A stretch of 64,000 nt of DNA from Linanthus parryae. Its lineage: Eukaryota > Streptophyta > Magnoliopsida > Ericales > Polemoniaceae. Position numbers and translations under genes: made by a program. The notes under the pieces are model-generated. The model saw only the letters and a list, made by a program, of their open reading frames with translations, ran no database searches and was not told the DNA's origin. Location: NCBI GenBank assembly GCA_023055425.1, contig JALGPY010000005.1, positions 84,671,495 through 84,735,494 of the forward strand. The letters run 5' to 3'. Below, one piece after another: positions 1 to 12,357 of the stretch. Numbering within the stretch: the stretch's first letter is position 1; each line of letters opens with the position of its first letter.

Positions 1-3000
1 GAGCTATGCTTAGAGAATCAGCCCACTTCTTGTGGTCATCTGCGACCATCTTGCTCAAAATCCTCAACAGCGTTTTGTTGGTCGCTTCGGCTTGCCCGTT
101 CCCCTTCGGGTAGTAGGGGGTGGAACATATTTGCCTGATATTGTACTCTGCTAACTTCGCAGCTACCTGGCGATTAACAAAGGGAGTACCATTATCTGAA
201 AGAATAGTGTTTGGAATTCCGAACCTGCATATGATGCTTTCCTGGATGAAATTGACCACAGCTAGCGCATTTTCCGTCTTCAGTGGTATCGCCTCCACCC
301 ATTTGGTGAATAGCTCAGTTGCAGTGAGAATAAAATGATTCCCGTGTGACGTTGGTCGGATGGGACCGATGAAGTCCAGAGCCCATGTGTGAAATGGCCA
401 TGGTGTTCCCAATGCATGTAGATCCACGGCGGGAGCGTGCACTAGGTTTCCTTTGAATTGGCACTCCTGGCAGCGTCGCACTTTGGTGCGGCAATCAACC
501 TCCATCGTGGGCCAGAAATATCCAATTGAGAGGAGCTGCCTGCATAATTTCGCACCTCCTTGGTGTTCCGCCTGATGAGAAAGGTCCATGACTTCTTGTG
601 CTTCTCTGCCGTCTAGACATCGCAGCAAGTTGCCCTCATGACCTCTTCGCCAAAGCAGGTTTTCTTGTACTACGTATCGAGATGCTTTCCTCTCCAATTT
701 CTCGGCTTCTTTTCTCGATTCGGGCACGGTGCCCTGGGTGAGAAAATCAAAGAGTGGCTTCCTCCAATCCGTGTCATCATCAGTTAGAGCGATGAGTAGA
801 GAATCTCTGATTAGTGCGCAACTTTCGCACTTCCCTTGTATCAGGGCCGCGGCTGTTGACATGTCTGGCCAATGAATGCCATATCTCTGAGCCTTCCGAT
901 AGATTGACACCTCACTTTCTCCGCAAGCATGTTGGTGAATCTTTTCTAACAACAGTTGTCCCTCTTGCTCGGAGACGCATCGCATGAGTATTCCGCCAGG
1001 ACCCTTGTAGTAAAGGGTGTTGTCATGTATGCAGTACCCCTTTGTGAGTGCCCAGCTTTCACTTCTTGTGCCTTCTGCAATAGCTCGTAGGACTGCTTTT
1101 CTCCAGTCCGTTTCCTCCATGTGTTCGTTGTCGCACGCATCTTCTGTCAATGCCGACGACGTTCGCACTTCGATGGAGATCCTTGCGGGACATTTGTCTG
1201 TACTGACCTTAGATCCCAAGGTTGCCAAAGCATCTGCATGCCTGTTGTCTGCTCGGGGCTTGTGCTCGTACCTCACATCGCAAAATTGCTGTACCAGCTT
1301 TTGTACTAGAGTCCGGTAAGACAGAAGGTTAATCTCCTTCAAACCGTACTCGCCCGAGGCTTGCTTGACGATCAGCTTGGAATCTCCCATGACCGTCAGA
1401 TTGCTTACTTCTAAAGCCTTTGCTGCCTGGAGTCCCGCGATAAGAGCCTCATATTCTGCTTCATTGTTAGTGACTGCGAAGTCTAGTTTAGCGGACATCT
1501 GTATGACCTCTCCATCCGGCTTGGTCAAGACTATCCCAATGCCTCCGCATTTTCTTGTTGACGAACCGTCGAAATGGAGCGTCCAATAGGGTACATCGAT
1601 TGCATAGATTTCAGGCCCCTCGAGTTCTTCTTCGATCACGGGCTCGTGGCTGTTGTCGGGGAACTGTGCCAACAGATCCGCTACCGCCTGCGACTTGATC
1701 GCTCGAGGTCGCACGCATGTGATATCGTATTGAGAGATGGTCATGTACCATTTCGCCAATCTTCCTCCAGGGGTAGTGTGGGTTAGCAGATATCGTATGG
1801 GATCACTCTTGGTGACCACTACCACTTTGTGTGACGCAAAGTAGTGTTTTAATTTCTCTATCACAAAGAACAAGGCAAGACAATGACGTTCGATATCTGT
1901 GTACCTTGATTCAGCAGGCTGCACAATGCGAGAGATGTAGTAGATAGGCCTCTCTTGGCCTTCGTACTTCTGAGCCAAGTGTGCTCCTATGGATCTCCTT
2001 GTGGACGTCAGATATAGCAGAAGTGGTGATCCCAGTTGAGGTGCGATCATTATTTTTGAAGACGTCAGCAGATCCTTTAGTTTTTCGAACGCAGCTTCGT
2101 GCTCTGGATTCCAGCTGTATACGGCATCTTTCTTGAGAAGAGTACTAAAACAGCAGGTGATTTCGGCAATCGCTGGGATGAATCTCCGCAGATATGATAG
2201 CTTTCCAAAAAATGTTGTCAAGGCACTTTGGTTATGGGGCGGCGTCATGCCAGTGATGGCTGATACTTTTGCGGGGTCAGGCTCGATTCCTTGGCGATGA
2301 ACCACGCATCCCAAGAATTTCCCTGATGTTACCCCAAATGCGCATTTAATGGGATTCATCTTCAGTTGAAAGCGTCTACATCTATTGAACACTTTCCGCA
2401 GATCTGCGAGGTGATCTGCTTCCTGCTTGGATTTAACCACCAGATCGTCCACATAAAATTCCACTTCTTTGTGCATCATGTCGTGGAATAGGGCCATCAT
2501 GGCCCGCTGATAGGTCGCACCCGCGTTTTTGAGACCGAACGGCATCACTGTGTAGTTGAACACCCCCACCGGAGTGATGAATGCAGTTTTCTGTGCGTCC
2601 TCAGGGTCCATCTTGATCTGGTTGTACCCGCTGAAGCCGTCCATGAAACTGAACATGCGATGGGCCGCTGTTGAATCGATAAGCAAATCGATGTTGGGCA
2701 GTGGAAAATCGTCCTTTGGGCAAAAACGATTGAGATCCCGGAAATCCACGCAGATGCGAAGCTGTCCGTTCTTCTTTACCACTGGCACAATGTTGGCCAG
2801 CCATGTGGGATGATGATTCGGTTCTATGAACTTGGCGTCCAGGAGTTTGACAATCTCCTGTTTGATTTTCACGTTAAGCTCCGGCCTGAAGCTTCTTGTG
2901 CTCTGCTTTACCGGCTTAGACCCTGGGATGATGTCTAAGCGGTGCATAGTGATGCTTGTATCCAGTCCTGGCATCTCATCATACTCCCATGCAAACACAT

Positions 3001-3280
3001 CCTTGTATTCAGTTAGGAGCTGCAGCAGTCCTTGCTGCTCCTCGCTTGTGAGGTCCGCACTTAGAAAGACTGGCCTTTTCTTTTCCTCGTTCGGGCTAAG
3101 GAACACTTCCTTTAGCTCTTGCTTTTGTGATCTGGGCCTATCTTCCATGCATTCAGGTGCTTCTTTGAGCTTCTCATCCGGAGTGCCCTGCATTGGCTTT
3201 TCCGTTAGCGCAATTTGCTCGATTTGGTTGATTTGCCCAGGGATATCCCCATGCCCGTGTGAGGACATCCCCGCGCACCT
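1..3280 (-). CDS. pol of element A: RT, dual RNase H, integrase (partial, runs off the left edge)
   Basis: I translated the reverse complement by hand and found no stop from 3280 to 1, about 1,093 codons. In order it shows RT (LRICVDFRDLNRF, then FYVDDLVVKSK near 2440), a first RNase H with a degenerate active site, a second archaeal-type RNase H (LHFDGSSTRK, TNNEAEYEALIAGL), and integrase with an HHCC zinc-binding region and the D,D,E core (LDFIGP, LSDNGTPF, GQAEATN). It follows the upstream gag-pro frame in phase after a single TGA at 3281-3283; the first ATG after that stop is at 3268. The matching region in element B has two stops and a frameshift, so A is the healthier pol. Activity cannot be judged because the 3' end is missing. 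Confidence 0.9.
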
Positions 3281-4696
3281 TCATATGCGATAGCACTTCT
3301 TCCCATTGGCGTAGAAGCTCTCTATCTCCTTGCCTTCGGGGTCATGCTTTGCGATTCTCTTCAGAGTGTACACGTTCTTTCGATGGTACGCGATACGCGG
3401 CGCCTCTTCGCTTGTAGGCGGCTTTCCTTTGGCATCTTCCCTTGTCACCATTACTCCCGCAGGTGACTGGTCCTTGATGTCCTCCCAGAGAGGCAAAGGA
3501 GTAGGGTTGAATGGTCCCGGTGTCTGCTCGTCCGCCATCTCGGTGAACCATACTGCCTCGCTGAGATCTGCTTCATCCAAGTTGAATGGATTCGTTGAAG
3601 CCTGTATCTCGACTATTCTGTCGTTCCAAATAGCTTTCATGATTTGGTGAGCTGTTGAAGGAACCACGTCGAATCGGTGAATCCAAGCTCGACCTATGAT
3701 CATGTGGTACGTAGTGTTCGCATCTATGACATAAAACTTCGCTGAGCACTTGATTTTGCCAATCTGCACACCCAGGCGGACCCAACCGATCGTCATTCTA
3801 GAGTCGCTTCCGAATCCCATCAGCGGAGATGGACGCCTGACAATCTTGTGCTCGGGGATCCCTGCTAGCTTCAGCGTATGGAGCGAAACGACGTTGACCG
3901 CTGCTCCTCCGTCTACAAATGCTCGTTTGAACTCGACACCATTGATGATGGCTGTCACATACAGAGGCCTCTGGTGGCTCGCATCTGTCTTTTTGTCGCT
4001 GGCAGATAAGGTCATAATCTTTTCTGTAGAGCGAGACGCCCTGATGACTTTCCCGTTGGAAACTACAAGATCCGCCTCATAGTCCTCCGCTATCCTCAAG
4101 ATTGCTTTCGTCATATCTGTCCGGCACTTCTCGGAGAAATTCATCTCGTCGAAGAATCTGCTAAAGTCGTGCGACCCCTTCATCCGATCGGCACGTTCAT
4201 CCTCTGTGTCTACACTGTAGTCCTCGTCATTATGGACTTCGGCAATGATGGTCAGGCCATCCTCTGCGACTTCTTCCAAGTCTACGATCGAGATCATGGC
4301 GACCTCTTTGCCTTTTGAGTCTTGCTCCGCATGGGCAGGAAGTGGATTGTTGCGCACATCCTTCCTGTGATCGCTGACAATCAGCTCGCCGTTCTTTATC
4401 TTCTGGTCGAATGTAAATCTGAGCTTCTTACATTCCGCTGTGGGGTGCATGACCTTGCCGTGGTACTCGCACCACTTAGGGTCCCACACCATCTCCTTGG
4501 AGGGTATCTTCTCGAGCGGCGGTAGGACACCGTCCTTGCGCCACTGCCTGCAGAGGTCGCTTGCCTCCTCCACCGAGCATGGCAGAGGTGGTACGTCGAA
4601 GTTCACAACCTTCGCTTGCTTCTGGGGTGAAACTGTATTGACCTCAGCTTCTCGTCCCCTCTTGTAACTGAATCTCCCGATCTTGTAGGTGGTGCC
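3281..4696 (-). pseudogene. gag-protease of element A, C-terminal half, cut off by array F
   Basis: This frame continues gag after the nested insertion and ends at a TGA (3281-3283). It has a CCHC-like knuckle (CEYHGKVMHPTAEC), an acidic linker, and a retropepsin region with FVDGGAAVNVV. Residues upstream of the usual NFD start (TYKIGRFSYKRG) are encoded right up to 4696, and the missing N-terminal half resumes at 23469. Unlike element B, the gag-to-protease junction here is one uninterrupted frame. The gene is inactive because 18.8 kb of foreign DNA lies inside it, not because of point lesions. Confidence 0.9.
4692..4696. repeat. Target-site duplication of array F, left copy
   Basis: GTGCC directly precedes the first LTR base (TGTTAAGG). 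The same five bases follow the last LTR base at 23469-23473. Five bases is the size Ty3 integrases make. The pair shows that the outermost LTRs of the array belong to one insertion. Confidence 0.92.
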
Positions 4697-6794
4697 TGTT
4701 AAGGATCGTAAATTGCATATTTTAGTAGGTTAGTGAACTCCTCTTAACTTACTTTTATGTGTTATTTGTGTGTTATATCCCTAATTCTAGACTTATGCTT
4801 GTTTTCGTAGCTTTGGTTGTTTTATCTCATTTTATAGGTGAAATTATGATTTGGAACGCGAGAGACTAGCCTAGGAGGGCCAAACGATGAATTAAAGAAG
4901 CTTGAAGGACTTAATTTGAAGGGATTTGAAGATTTGAGAGGCTAATATTGAAGACAAACCAAATTAGAAGGCCAAAGTTACATCAGAGGGGCTTGATTGA
5001 AGTCAACTTAACGGAATTGGGGAGCTAGGTGATGAATTCTGAATGTTTTAAGGGCTGTTATGCATGGAACTTAACGGAGTTGGGGTGTTATTGCAATTTT
5101 ATAGAACCTTTTAAAGTGCACGGGGGTATTTTAAAAGAATTCAGCAAACTTAGGGGGAGCCGAGTGTCGATTCGTCAAAACAACTCAGCAGCCGCTGGTT
5201 GTCTCTCTCTCTCCCCGCGTTAGAACGAAGCAAACCCACGGGAGAAGCCATGGAAGCTTCTCAAGCTTCGAACCGAAGCTCACCCAAGCCCCAAATCTTC
5301 ACCAAATCTCACGAGACAAGTCCCAATCTTCTCCCTAGACCTAGCTCTACCCAGCCCAAGCCTCAATTCGGCCCAAGATCAAGCCAACAAGAAAACCCCA
5401 ATTTCTAGGGTTCATGAAGACATGACGGAAATCAACGATTGAGGATGAAAGGGTTCGATTGGAGGGCTGTGATGATTCCTTGGAGGCTACTCAACTCATT
5501 CCCATCGTCTATATAAAGAAAGCTTGAAGAAATGGAAGGGGAGAACGAGACCCGTCGGCTAAGGACGCCTCTGTTTTTGGGTTCGTTGTTATCCTCTCTC
5601 TCTCTCTCCGATTTCTACCAGTTCTTTGGGTTGTTCTTGAGCCAAGAACAAGAGAAAGAGGAAGAGAGGGAGAGAGGAGGCCGGATTAAGCCATTTCTAG
5701 GCTGTTTTGTTCATGTTGCAGTGCTCTATTCTTGAGAAAAATCTGGGTTCGTTATGTGACTACTGCTACTGTTCTTCTTCTCTGTACTAGTGTGTTTTTG
5801 ACAGTAGCAGCAGCAGTAGACTGAGATAGATTCATAATTTCTTAGTTATATTGTAGTTGAATCAATTTCTAGCTTAGTTTGGTGTATTTGAACCAAGTTT
5901 TGAGGAAGAATTGGTGATAACTTGTGTTGGATTCAAGTATGATGAATGAAATGATAATTTTCTCTAGTTCACTTGCTTGGGTGATTTGGGACTATCTAGT
6001 GCCCTAATCCTCTTATTGATTCAAGTTGAACTTCAAGGATGAATGGGTTGAATTGGGTTCACTTGAATGCTTAGTGCAATATTTAGATTTCTCTTGTTGA
6101 AGTATTTGATGCATTGAATAGGTAGATGTGCGAATACTTTTGACGTGTTTGATTTGAAGTTGCATTTGAGTGAGAGGAACTCGTCAATCCTAACTTTGAG
6201 AAATCAAGTTCTAGTTAGGTGATTTGAGTGAGAATTTACAAATCTCATTTGTTGCTTGATCTTTCATGTGGAGACACCTATGTGTGTTTACATATGGTTG
6301 ATGCTTGAAACACTTGAAATTTGGAGAGTCTCATTTGAATAGCCTCTTTAGTGCTTGATTAGCGTGTTGGATTTACACACTTCTCTTGTCACGAGTTGGA
6401 TTGTATGAGCAATCACTTCTTGGGATACTTGTCTTGTGGATTGACACATGCAAAGTGAGAAACGGCTTGAATGTAATAGGTGGATTGGTTACTAGAGAAA
6501 CCGATGATCCCTAGCCCCTCTCTACTTGTCGTTTCATTTAGTTTCTTTAATCGTAGCTAGAGTAGTTGTTTACTTAGTTCTTAAAACTCAAATTTGCTCC
6601 ATCAATTGACTTTGGTGGATTTGATAGCTTGGCAAGCTCTAAAGCCATTGAGAGAAGTTGCTTTTATCGTTTAGTTAGTCGTTTTCTAGTTTTGCAAGTC
6701 ATTGTCTAAACCTCCTCTCCTTGTGGATTCGACCCCGTTCTTACTCGGGTACTACTTAGAACGATATTCCTATACTTGGGAATTATCGCGAACA
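4697..6794 (+). repeat. LTR 1 of array F (2,098 bp)
   Basis: Starts TGTTAAGG and ends GCGAACA. It is 28 bp shorter than LTR 2 and 3 because a segment between two CTA triplets is missing near 5960. It also has several private substitutions (for example gatgAattct near 5032). A TATA-like TATATAAA lies at 5510-5517. It contains CT-rich runs and short open frames that I do not regard as genes. Confidence 0.93.
5510..5517 (+). promoter_or_regulatory. TATA box in the F LTRs
   Basis: TATATAAA about 813 bp into the LTR is the best core-promoter candidate. Identical copies are at 11045, 16600 and 22154. The expected transcript start lies about 30 bp downstream, beside a CT-rich leader. Confidence 0.55.
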
Positions 6795-6800
6795 AGTTTT

Positions 6801-6818
6801 TGGCGCCGTTGCCGGGGA
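6801..6818 (+). other. Primer binding site of F unit 1 (tRNA-Asp)
   Basis: TGGCGCCGTTGCCGGGGA begins six bases after the LTR end. It is complementary to the 3' end of plant tRNA-Asp(GUC), the primer typical of Athila-group elements. Identical sites lie at 12364-12381 and 17919-17936. Confidence 0.9.
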
Positions 6819-6966
6819 GAGGCTAGGTATTAGATTTGGTTTGCTTTGTTTTTTTTAGTATTTTTCTTGACATTTTCTCTAGTTGCTTGTGGTTAGTAAG
6901 CTTGTTAGATTCAAGAGGGCTTGTGAAATTCATCAAGTACCTCTCATCTAATTGCTTGAAAAAAAA

Positions 6967-8484
6967 ATGTCTCATGAACATTTTGGACTTGGTGAGAGGC
7001 CTAACGTCCATTCACATCCTTACTACTATGCATTTACTAGACATGAAAATCATTCTAAGGAATCAATGCGTTCCAAACGTGAGCGTGCTTACAATAATGG
7101 TGATTATTTTCCTAAGAATGATTATTCTTGGCATGATAGTAGGACACTAGATTAAACATCTCATGCTTCTTGTGCACAATCACCTCCCTCAAACACTTAC
7201 ATGTTTTTGAACTCTCATGATTCTTGCACTTATCAATATAATGATATGATGTGTGAATCAAGAGAAGTTGATCATTTTGAGAGGGAATCACTTGTGAATG
7301 ATGAGCTAAATATGCCTATAAGTGATTCTCTAGAGGAGACATTTCAAAAATATCTCCAAGGCACAAAAGAACTAAGAGATTCAATAAGAGAACTAAGAGA
7401 ATCACAAAGTAAACTTGAAGGCTCATTTAGAGAAGTAGAAGGATCGTTTTGTCACTCGATTGATAGAGTGGAATCCTCACATTCAAAATCGCATGATAAT
7501 GAGTCTCTTGCATATAGTACTTACTCTTCACAAAACTCGCCATCATATGAGCCTCAAGTTCCTATTCACACACATCACGAGCTTGCTCAAGATCAAATTT
7601 TGGATGATGTGTTTGATGATGGAGTTGTTGCCACTAGGATAGGTGATTGTATTCATTTCTCATTTGCACAATCTAAAGAAGCATGTGATAGTGATATTGG
7701 TAGTGAGATTGATATTTTTGATGATGACTCTTCAACCCATGACATGAGTGAAGCCATTTTGGATGACTCACATAGTGACACTTGTGAGGAGGAGTCGCAA
7801 AATGAAAATCACTCATGTGATGAGTTAGAGGTCAAATTTGATGCTACCACTAGTGAAGGGAATGTAGACTTGTCTTGTGCTCTAGAAGAGCTTAGTACTT
7901 ACCGGAGTTCCTATGATCTTGATTGTGACGAAATTGAAGTTTTATTGGGAGGTACTCCGGTTAGTATTGACATGTCCAATGAAGATCCGGGGAGCTATGC
8001 TCGTATTTGTGACGAAATTGAATTTTACTTGAATGCTCCCTCGGATTCTATCATTATGGAAGATGTGCCTAAGGGTTTGGATGAGGCTTCAAGTTCTCAA
8101 ATTATTTTAACTCCCACTTGTGAAGCCCCATCCCCAAATCCATATGATTTATTTAAAAGTGATGAGATTGAGGATTCACAAGTTGCCACCATCTCTCAAG
8201 TTTTGATTTCAAGTAAAAATTTGGCAACTTATGAAGACCCATTCTATGATTCAATTCATTTGAGGATTTCAAACCCTTTTCTTAAGATGATGCAAGACAT
8301 AACAACTTGCTCTAACTTTATTGTTCGATTTTGCTTGCATCTCTTATTCATCTTTTGTGTCTTGCCCCTACTTCTCCTATCTATTCTAATTGATGAATCA
8401 AACTTTTTAAAGGAGAAGTACTTTTCTAAGAATGAAGTAGGGGCATGGCATGGAAAGGAATTTCCAAGATTGGGGGTGGGATAG
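6967..8484 (+). pseudogene. F unit 1 internal ORF: acidic protein with a C-terminal membrane segment, in-frame stop
   Basis: The frame opens at ATG 6967 (MSHEHFGLGERP), meets TAA at 7153-7155, and continues in the same frame for 15 codons to the ATG at 7201 and a further 427 residues. If the stop is a lesion, the ancestral product is about 505 residues. The protein is rich in D, E and S, has a charged helical stretch (SIRELRESQSKLEGSF) likely to form a coiled coil, and near residues 370-397 of the 427-residue part a hydrophobic segment (FCVLPLLLLSILI) looks like one membrane span. I recognise no gag, zinc knuckle or enzyme motif. The span recalls env-like ORFs of Athila elements, but that is only a suggestion. 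Confidence 0.6.
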
Positions 8485-10194
8485 CATCATTGTCTTTGTT
8501 CCACCTCCCTAGTTGTAAATAAATAAATTAGTTTATCTCTATTTCTTGCATGCATTTTTTCTTTTCTATGAACATTTTGTAGGTTGCTCTTGGAGGAGGA
8601 CTTGTGCTTGGTGGCCAAGAAAGCTACAATGAGGTCTATCTATCCCTTAACTCTTATATGAATTTGTATGCTCTTCCATTGTTCTCACACATTGAGGACA
8701 ATGTGACATTTTAGTTGGGGGGTGGGAAGTAGATTTTCTTTCTTGCTTAAATGGTTACTAGCATGATTTTTCTTCATTGGTAATTTACATGAAAAATACA
8801 AAAAAAATGAAAAATTTGAAAAAAATCATAAAAATTAAAAAAATTGAAAAATTTGAAAAAAATGTGTGAACCTTTCATGAGAAGCATCACTCTTTCCCCG
8901 TGTCAAACCATAGGTTTTTATTTTCATTTCTTTGGTAGTTTTATTTATTTTAACCTTTCATCTTGAGTCTAGATTTTATTTTTCTTATTTGATAGCTTTA
9001 TTGAGTCTTAGGAAGTTATAGTTGAGTCACTTATTTTGAAAAAAGAAAAAAAAAAAAAAGTGAAAACTAAAAAAATGAAAAAAAAAAATGAGAAAAAGTG
9101 AAAAGGGGGAATTTTAGGAAGCTAGATGTTTTCAAAAAATGAAATTTCTTAGTCCATGTTCTTTTTATTTTTATTTTAGAAAGGAATTCTTTGCTTATAC
9201 TCAATACATCTACACCAATATCCCACCTTCCGCGATATCATGCGTTCTCACAAAGCGACACACTAAATTTACGTTTCATGTTTAAGTCCTTCAAGCTAAG
9301 TTGATCACATAAACTTTGACGTCTTTTACTTTTGATAAAGGGTGCATTTTCTAAAGCTATTTGAACTTCACAAAAAGATTTTTCTCTATTCGTTTTTGCG
9401 GTGGAAACTTGTAGCCCATTGGAGTGGTGGTTACCAATGACACCCCATGCGATGTCTAAGAAATAGAGGGGTGTCCGGGGATAATGTTACGTCACCACCT
9501 AGATAGCTCCCTTGGTTTTGCTTAAAAAGCCCACTCGCGTGTATATTCCTCTATTTTGTTGTGGGTCTTGGAGATCCACGGATTTGAGGTTAAAAATAAA
9601 ATGTTAATGCTATAAATCTCAAAAAAAAAAAAAAAAAAAAATGAAAAAAAAAATGATAAATCGCTCCATCTACCAAAAATCCACAAAAGGATCATACAAG
9701 CCCACAACCACATCTCCCCTTCTTAAAAAATTTTTGTTCAAAGCTTTGGAAGTCCATCCTACATGGGTGCTTTTGAATAAGTATGAGAATGTCTAGTTTC
9801 TTGTGATCCTTATTTTTGAAGGCATACTTTCTCGCAAATTGGACTTAATTTAAACAAGTTTTGCGGTTCGCATGAGTCACCTTCTACCAAACACCGCCCA
9901 CATTTGTATGAGTATATGCTTAGACGTCCTTAGGCTTCTTTCTCAATCTTCTTGGACTTTGAGAATTTATTTGAGAAGACATTTATGCATTCTTCTTTTT
10001 CCCCCACCAAAAAAAATTAAAATTAGCTAGTAACTCTTAGTATTTTGTTTCTTTGAGTCCTCACTTAGGATAGATAATGTGTGTGCGTTTTTGTAAATAT
10101 TTGAGTCTAGTTTAGAATTGAGTCAAGCCTTGTCTAGTTGAGTGTGTGTCTCTCATGATGGGTTCTTCACTAGTTTACTACTCATATCGCTCTC
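8485..10194 (+). other. F unit 1 non-coding 3' part of the internal region
   Basis: There is no credible gene. It holds an internal purine tract after 'gaggacaatgtgac' (ttggggggtgggaag, near 8714-8730), A-rich runs of the gaaaaatttg type (8790-8870, 9040-9110, 9620-9655) and AT-rich filler. The same layout recurs at 14048-15749 and 19604-21303, with homopolymer lengths varying between units. Confidence 0.8.
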
Positions 10195-10231
10195 TTTGCT
10201 CGAGGACGAGCAAAAGGCTAGTTGGGGGGTG
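10195..10231 (+). promoter_or_regulatory. Hairpin plus polypurine tract at the end of F unit 1
   Basis: TTTGCTCG-AGGA-CGAGCAAA forms a perfect 8-bp stem with a 4-base loop (10195-10214). It is followed by the G-rich tract gttggggggtg just before the next LTR. Copies are at 15750 and 21304. The purine tract is where plus-strand DNA synthesis would be primed. Confidence 0.75.
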
Positions 10232-12357
10232 TGTTAAGGATCGTAAATTGCATATTTTAGTAGGTTAGTGAACTCCTCTTAACTTACTTTTATGTGTTAT
10301 TTGTGTGTTATATCCCTAATTCTAGACTTATGCTTGTTTTCGTAGCTTTGGTTGTTTTATCTCATTTTATAGGTGAAATTATGATTTGGAACGCGAGAGA
10401 CTAGCCTAGGAGGGCCAAACGATGAATTAAAGAAGCTTGAAGGACTTAATTTGAAGGGATTTGAAGATTTGAGAGGCTAATATTGAAGACAAACCAAATT
10501 AGAAGGCCGAAGTTACATCAGAGGGGCTTGATTGAAGTCAACTTAACGGAATTGGGGAGCTAGGTGATGATTTCTGAATGTTTTAAGGGCTGTTATGCAT
10601 GGAACTTAACGGAGTTGGGGTGTTATTGCAATTTTATAGAACCTTTTAAAGTGCACGTGGGTATTTTAAAAGAATTCAGCAAACTTAGGGGGAGCCGAGT
10701 GTCGATTCGTCAAAACAACTCAGCAGCCGCTGGTTGTCTCTCTCTCTCCCCGCGTTAGAACGAAGCAAACCCACGGGAGAAGCCATGGAAGCTTCTCAAG
10801 CTTCGAACCGAAGCTCACCCAAGCCCCAAATCTTCACCAAATCTCACGAGACAAGTCCCAATCTTCTCCCTAGACCTAGCTCTACCCAGCCCAAGCCTCA
10901 ATTCGGCCCAAGATCAAGCCAACAAGAAAACCCCAATTTCTAGGGTTCATGAAGACATGACGGAAATCAACGATTGAGGATGAAAAGGTTCGATTGGAGG
11001 GCTGTGATGATTCCTTGGAGGCTACTCAACTCATTCCCATCGTCTATATAAAGAAAGCTTGAAGAAATGGAAGGGGAGAACGAGACCCGTCGGCTAAGGA
11101 CGCCTCTGTTTTTGGGTTCGTTGTTATCCTCTCTCTCTCTCTCCGATTTCTACCAGTTCTTTGGGTTGTTCTTGAGCCAAGAACAAGAGAAAGAGGAAGA
11201 GAGGGAGAGAGGAGGCCGGATTAAGCCATTTCTAGGCTGTTTTGTTCATGTTGCAGTGCTCTATTCTTGAGAAAAATCTGGGTTCGTTATGTGACTACTG
11301 CTGCTGTTCTTCTTCTCTGTACTAGTGTGTTTTTGACAGTAGCAGCAGCAGTAGACTGAGATAGATTCATAATTTCTTAGTTATATTGTAGTTGAATCAA
11401 TTTCTAGCTTAGTTTGGTGTATTTGAACCAATTTTTGAGGAAGAATTGGTGATAACTTGTGTTGGATTCAAGTATGATGAATGAAATGATAATTTTCTCT
11501 ACTTCTCTTGAATCTCTCATGTTTAGCTAGTTCACTTGCTTGGGTGATTTGGGACTATCTAGTGCCCTAATCCTCTTATTGATTCAAGTTGAACTTCAAG
11601 GATGAATGGGTTGAATTGGGTTCACTTGAATGCTTAGTGCAATATTTAGATTTCTCTTGTTGAAGTATTTGATGCATTGAATAGGTAGATGTGCGAATAC
11701 TTTTGACGTGTTTGATTTGAAGTTGCATTTGAGTGAGAGGAACTCGTCAATCCTAACTTTGAGAAATCAAGTTCTAGTTAGGTGATTTGAGTGAGAATTT
11801 ACAAATCTCATTTGTTGCTTGATCTTTCATGTGGAGACACCTATGTGTGTTTACATATGGTTGATGCTTGAAACACTTGAAATTTGGAGAGTCTCATTTG
11901 AATAGCCTCTTTAGTGCTTGATTAGCGTGTTGGATTTACACACTTCTCTTGTCACGAGTTGGATTGTATGAGCAATCACTTCTTGGGATACTTGTCTTGT
12001 GGATTGACACATGCAAAGTGAGAAACGGCTTGAATGTAATAGGTGGATTGGTTACTAGAGAAACCGATGATCCCTAGCCCCTCTCTACTTGTCGTTTCAT
12101 TTAGTTTCTTTAATCGTAGCTAGAGTAGTTGTTTACTTAGTTCTTAAAACTCAAATTTGCTCCATCAATTGACTTTGGTGGATTTGATAGCTTGGCAAGC
12201 TCTAAAGCCATTGAGAGAAGTTGCTTTTATCGTTTAGTTAGTCGTTTTCTAGTTTTGCAAGTCATTGTCTAAACCTCCTCTCCTTGTGGATTCGACCCCG
12301 TTCTTACTCGGGTACTACTTAGAACGATATTCCTATACTTGGGAATTATCGCGAACA
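10232..12357 (+). repeat. LTR 2 of array F (2,126 bp)
   Basis: Full-length, TGTTAAGG to GCGAACA. It shares two private states with LTR 3 that LTR 1 and LTR 4 lack (gaaaAggttcg, and accaaTttttg). By eye I found no difference from LTR 3. Confidence 0.93.

Noticed and set aside
5029..5735. Small open frames inside each F LTR (for example MEGENETRRLR and MSLSLPALERSK)
   Set aside because: They repeat because the LTRs repeat, have no family, and sit around the TATA box and leader. Treated as LTR sequence.
6801..6818. tRNA-Asp gene
   Set aside because: Only the 18 bases complementary to the tRNA 3' end are present, immediately after an LTR. It is a primer binding site, not a tRNA gene.
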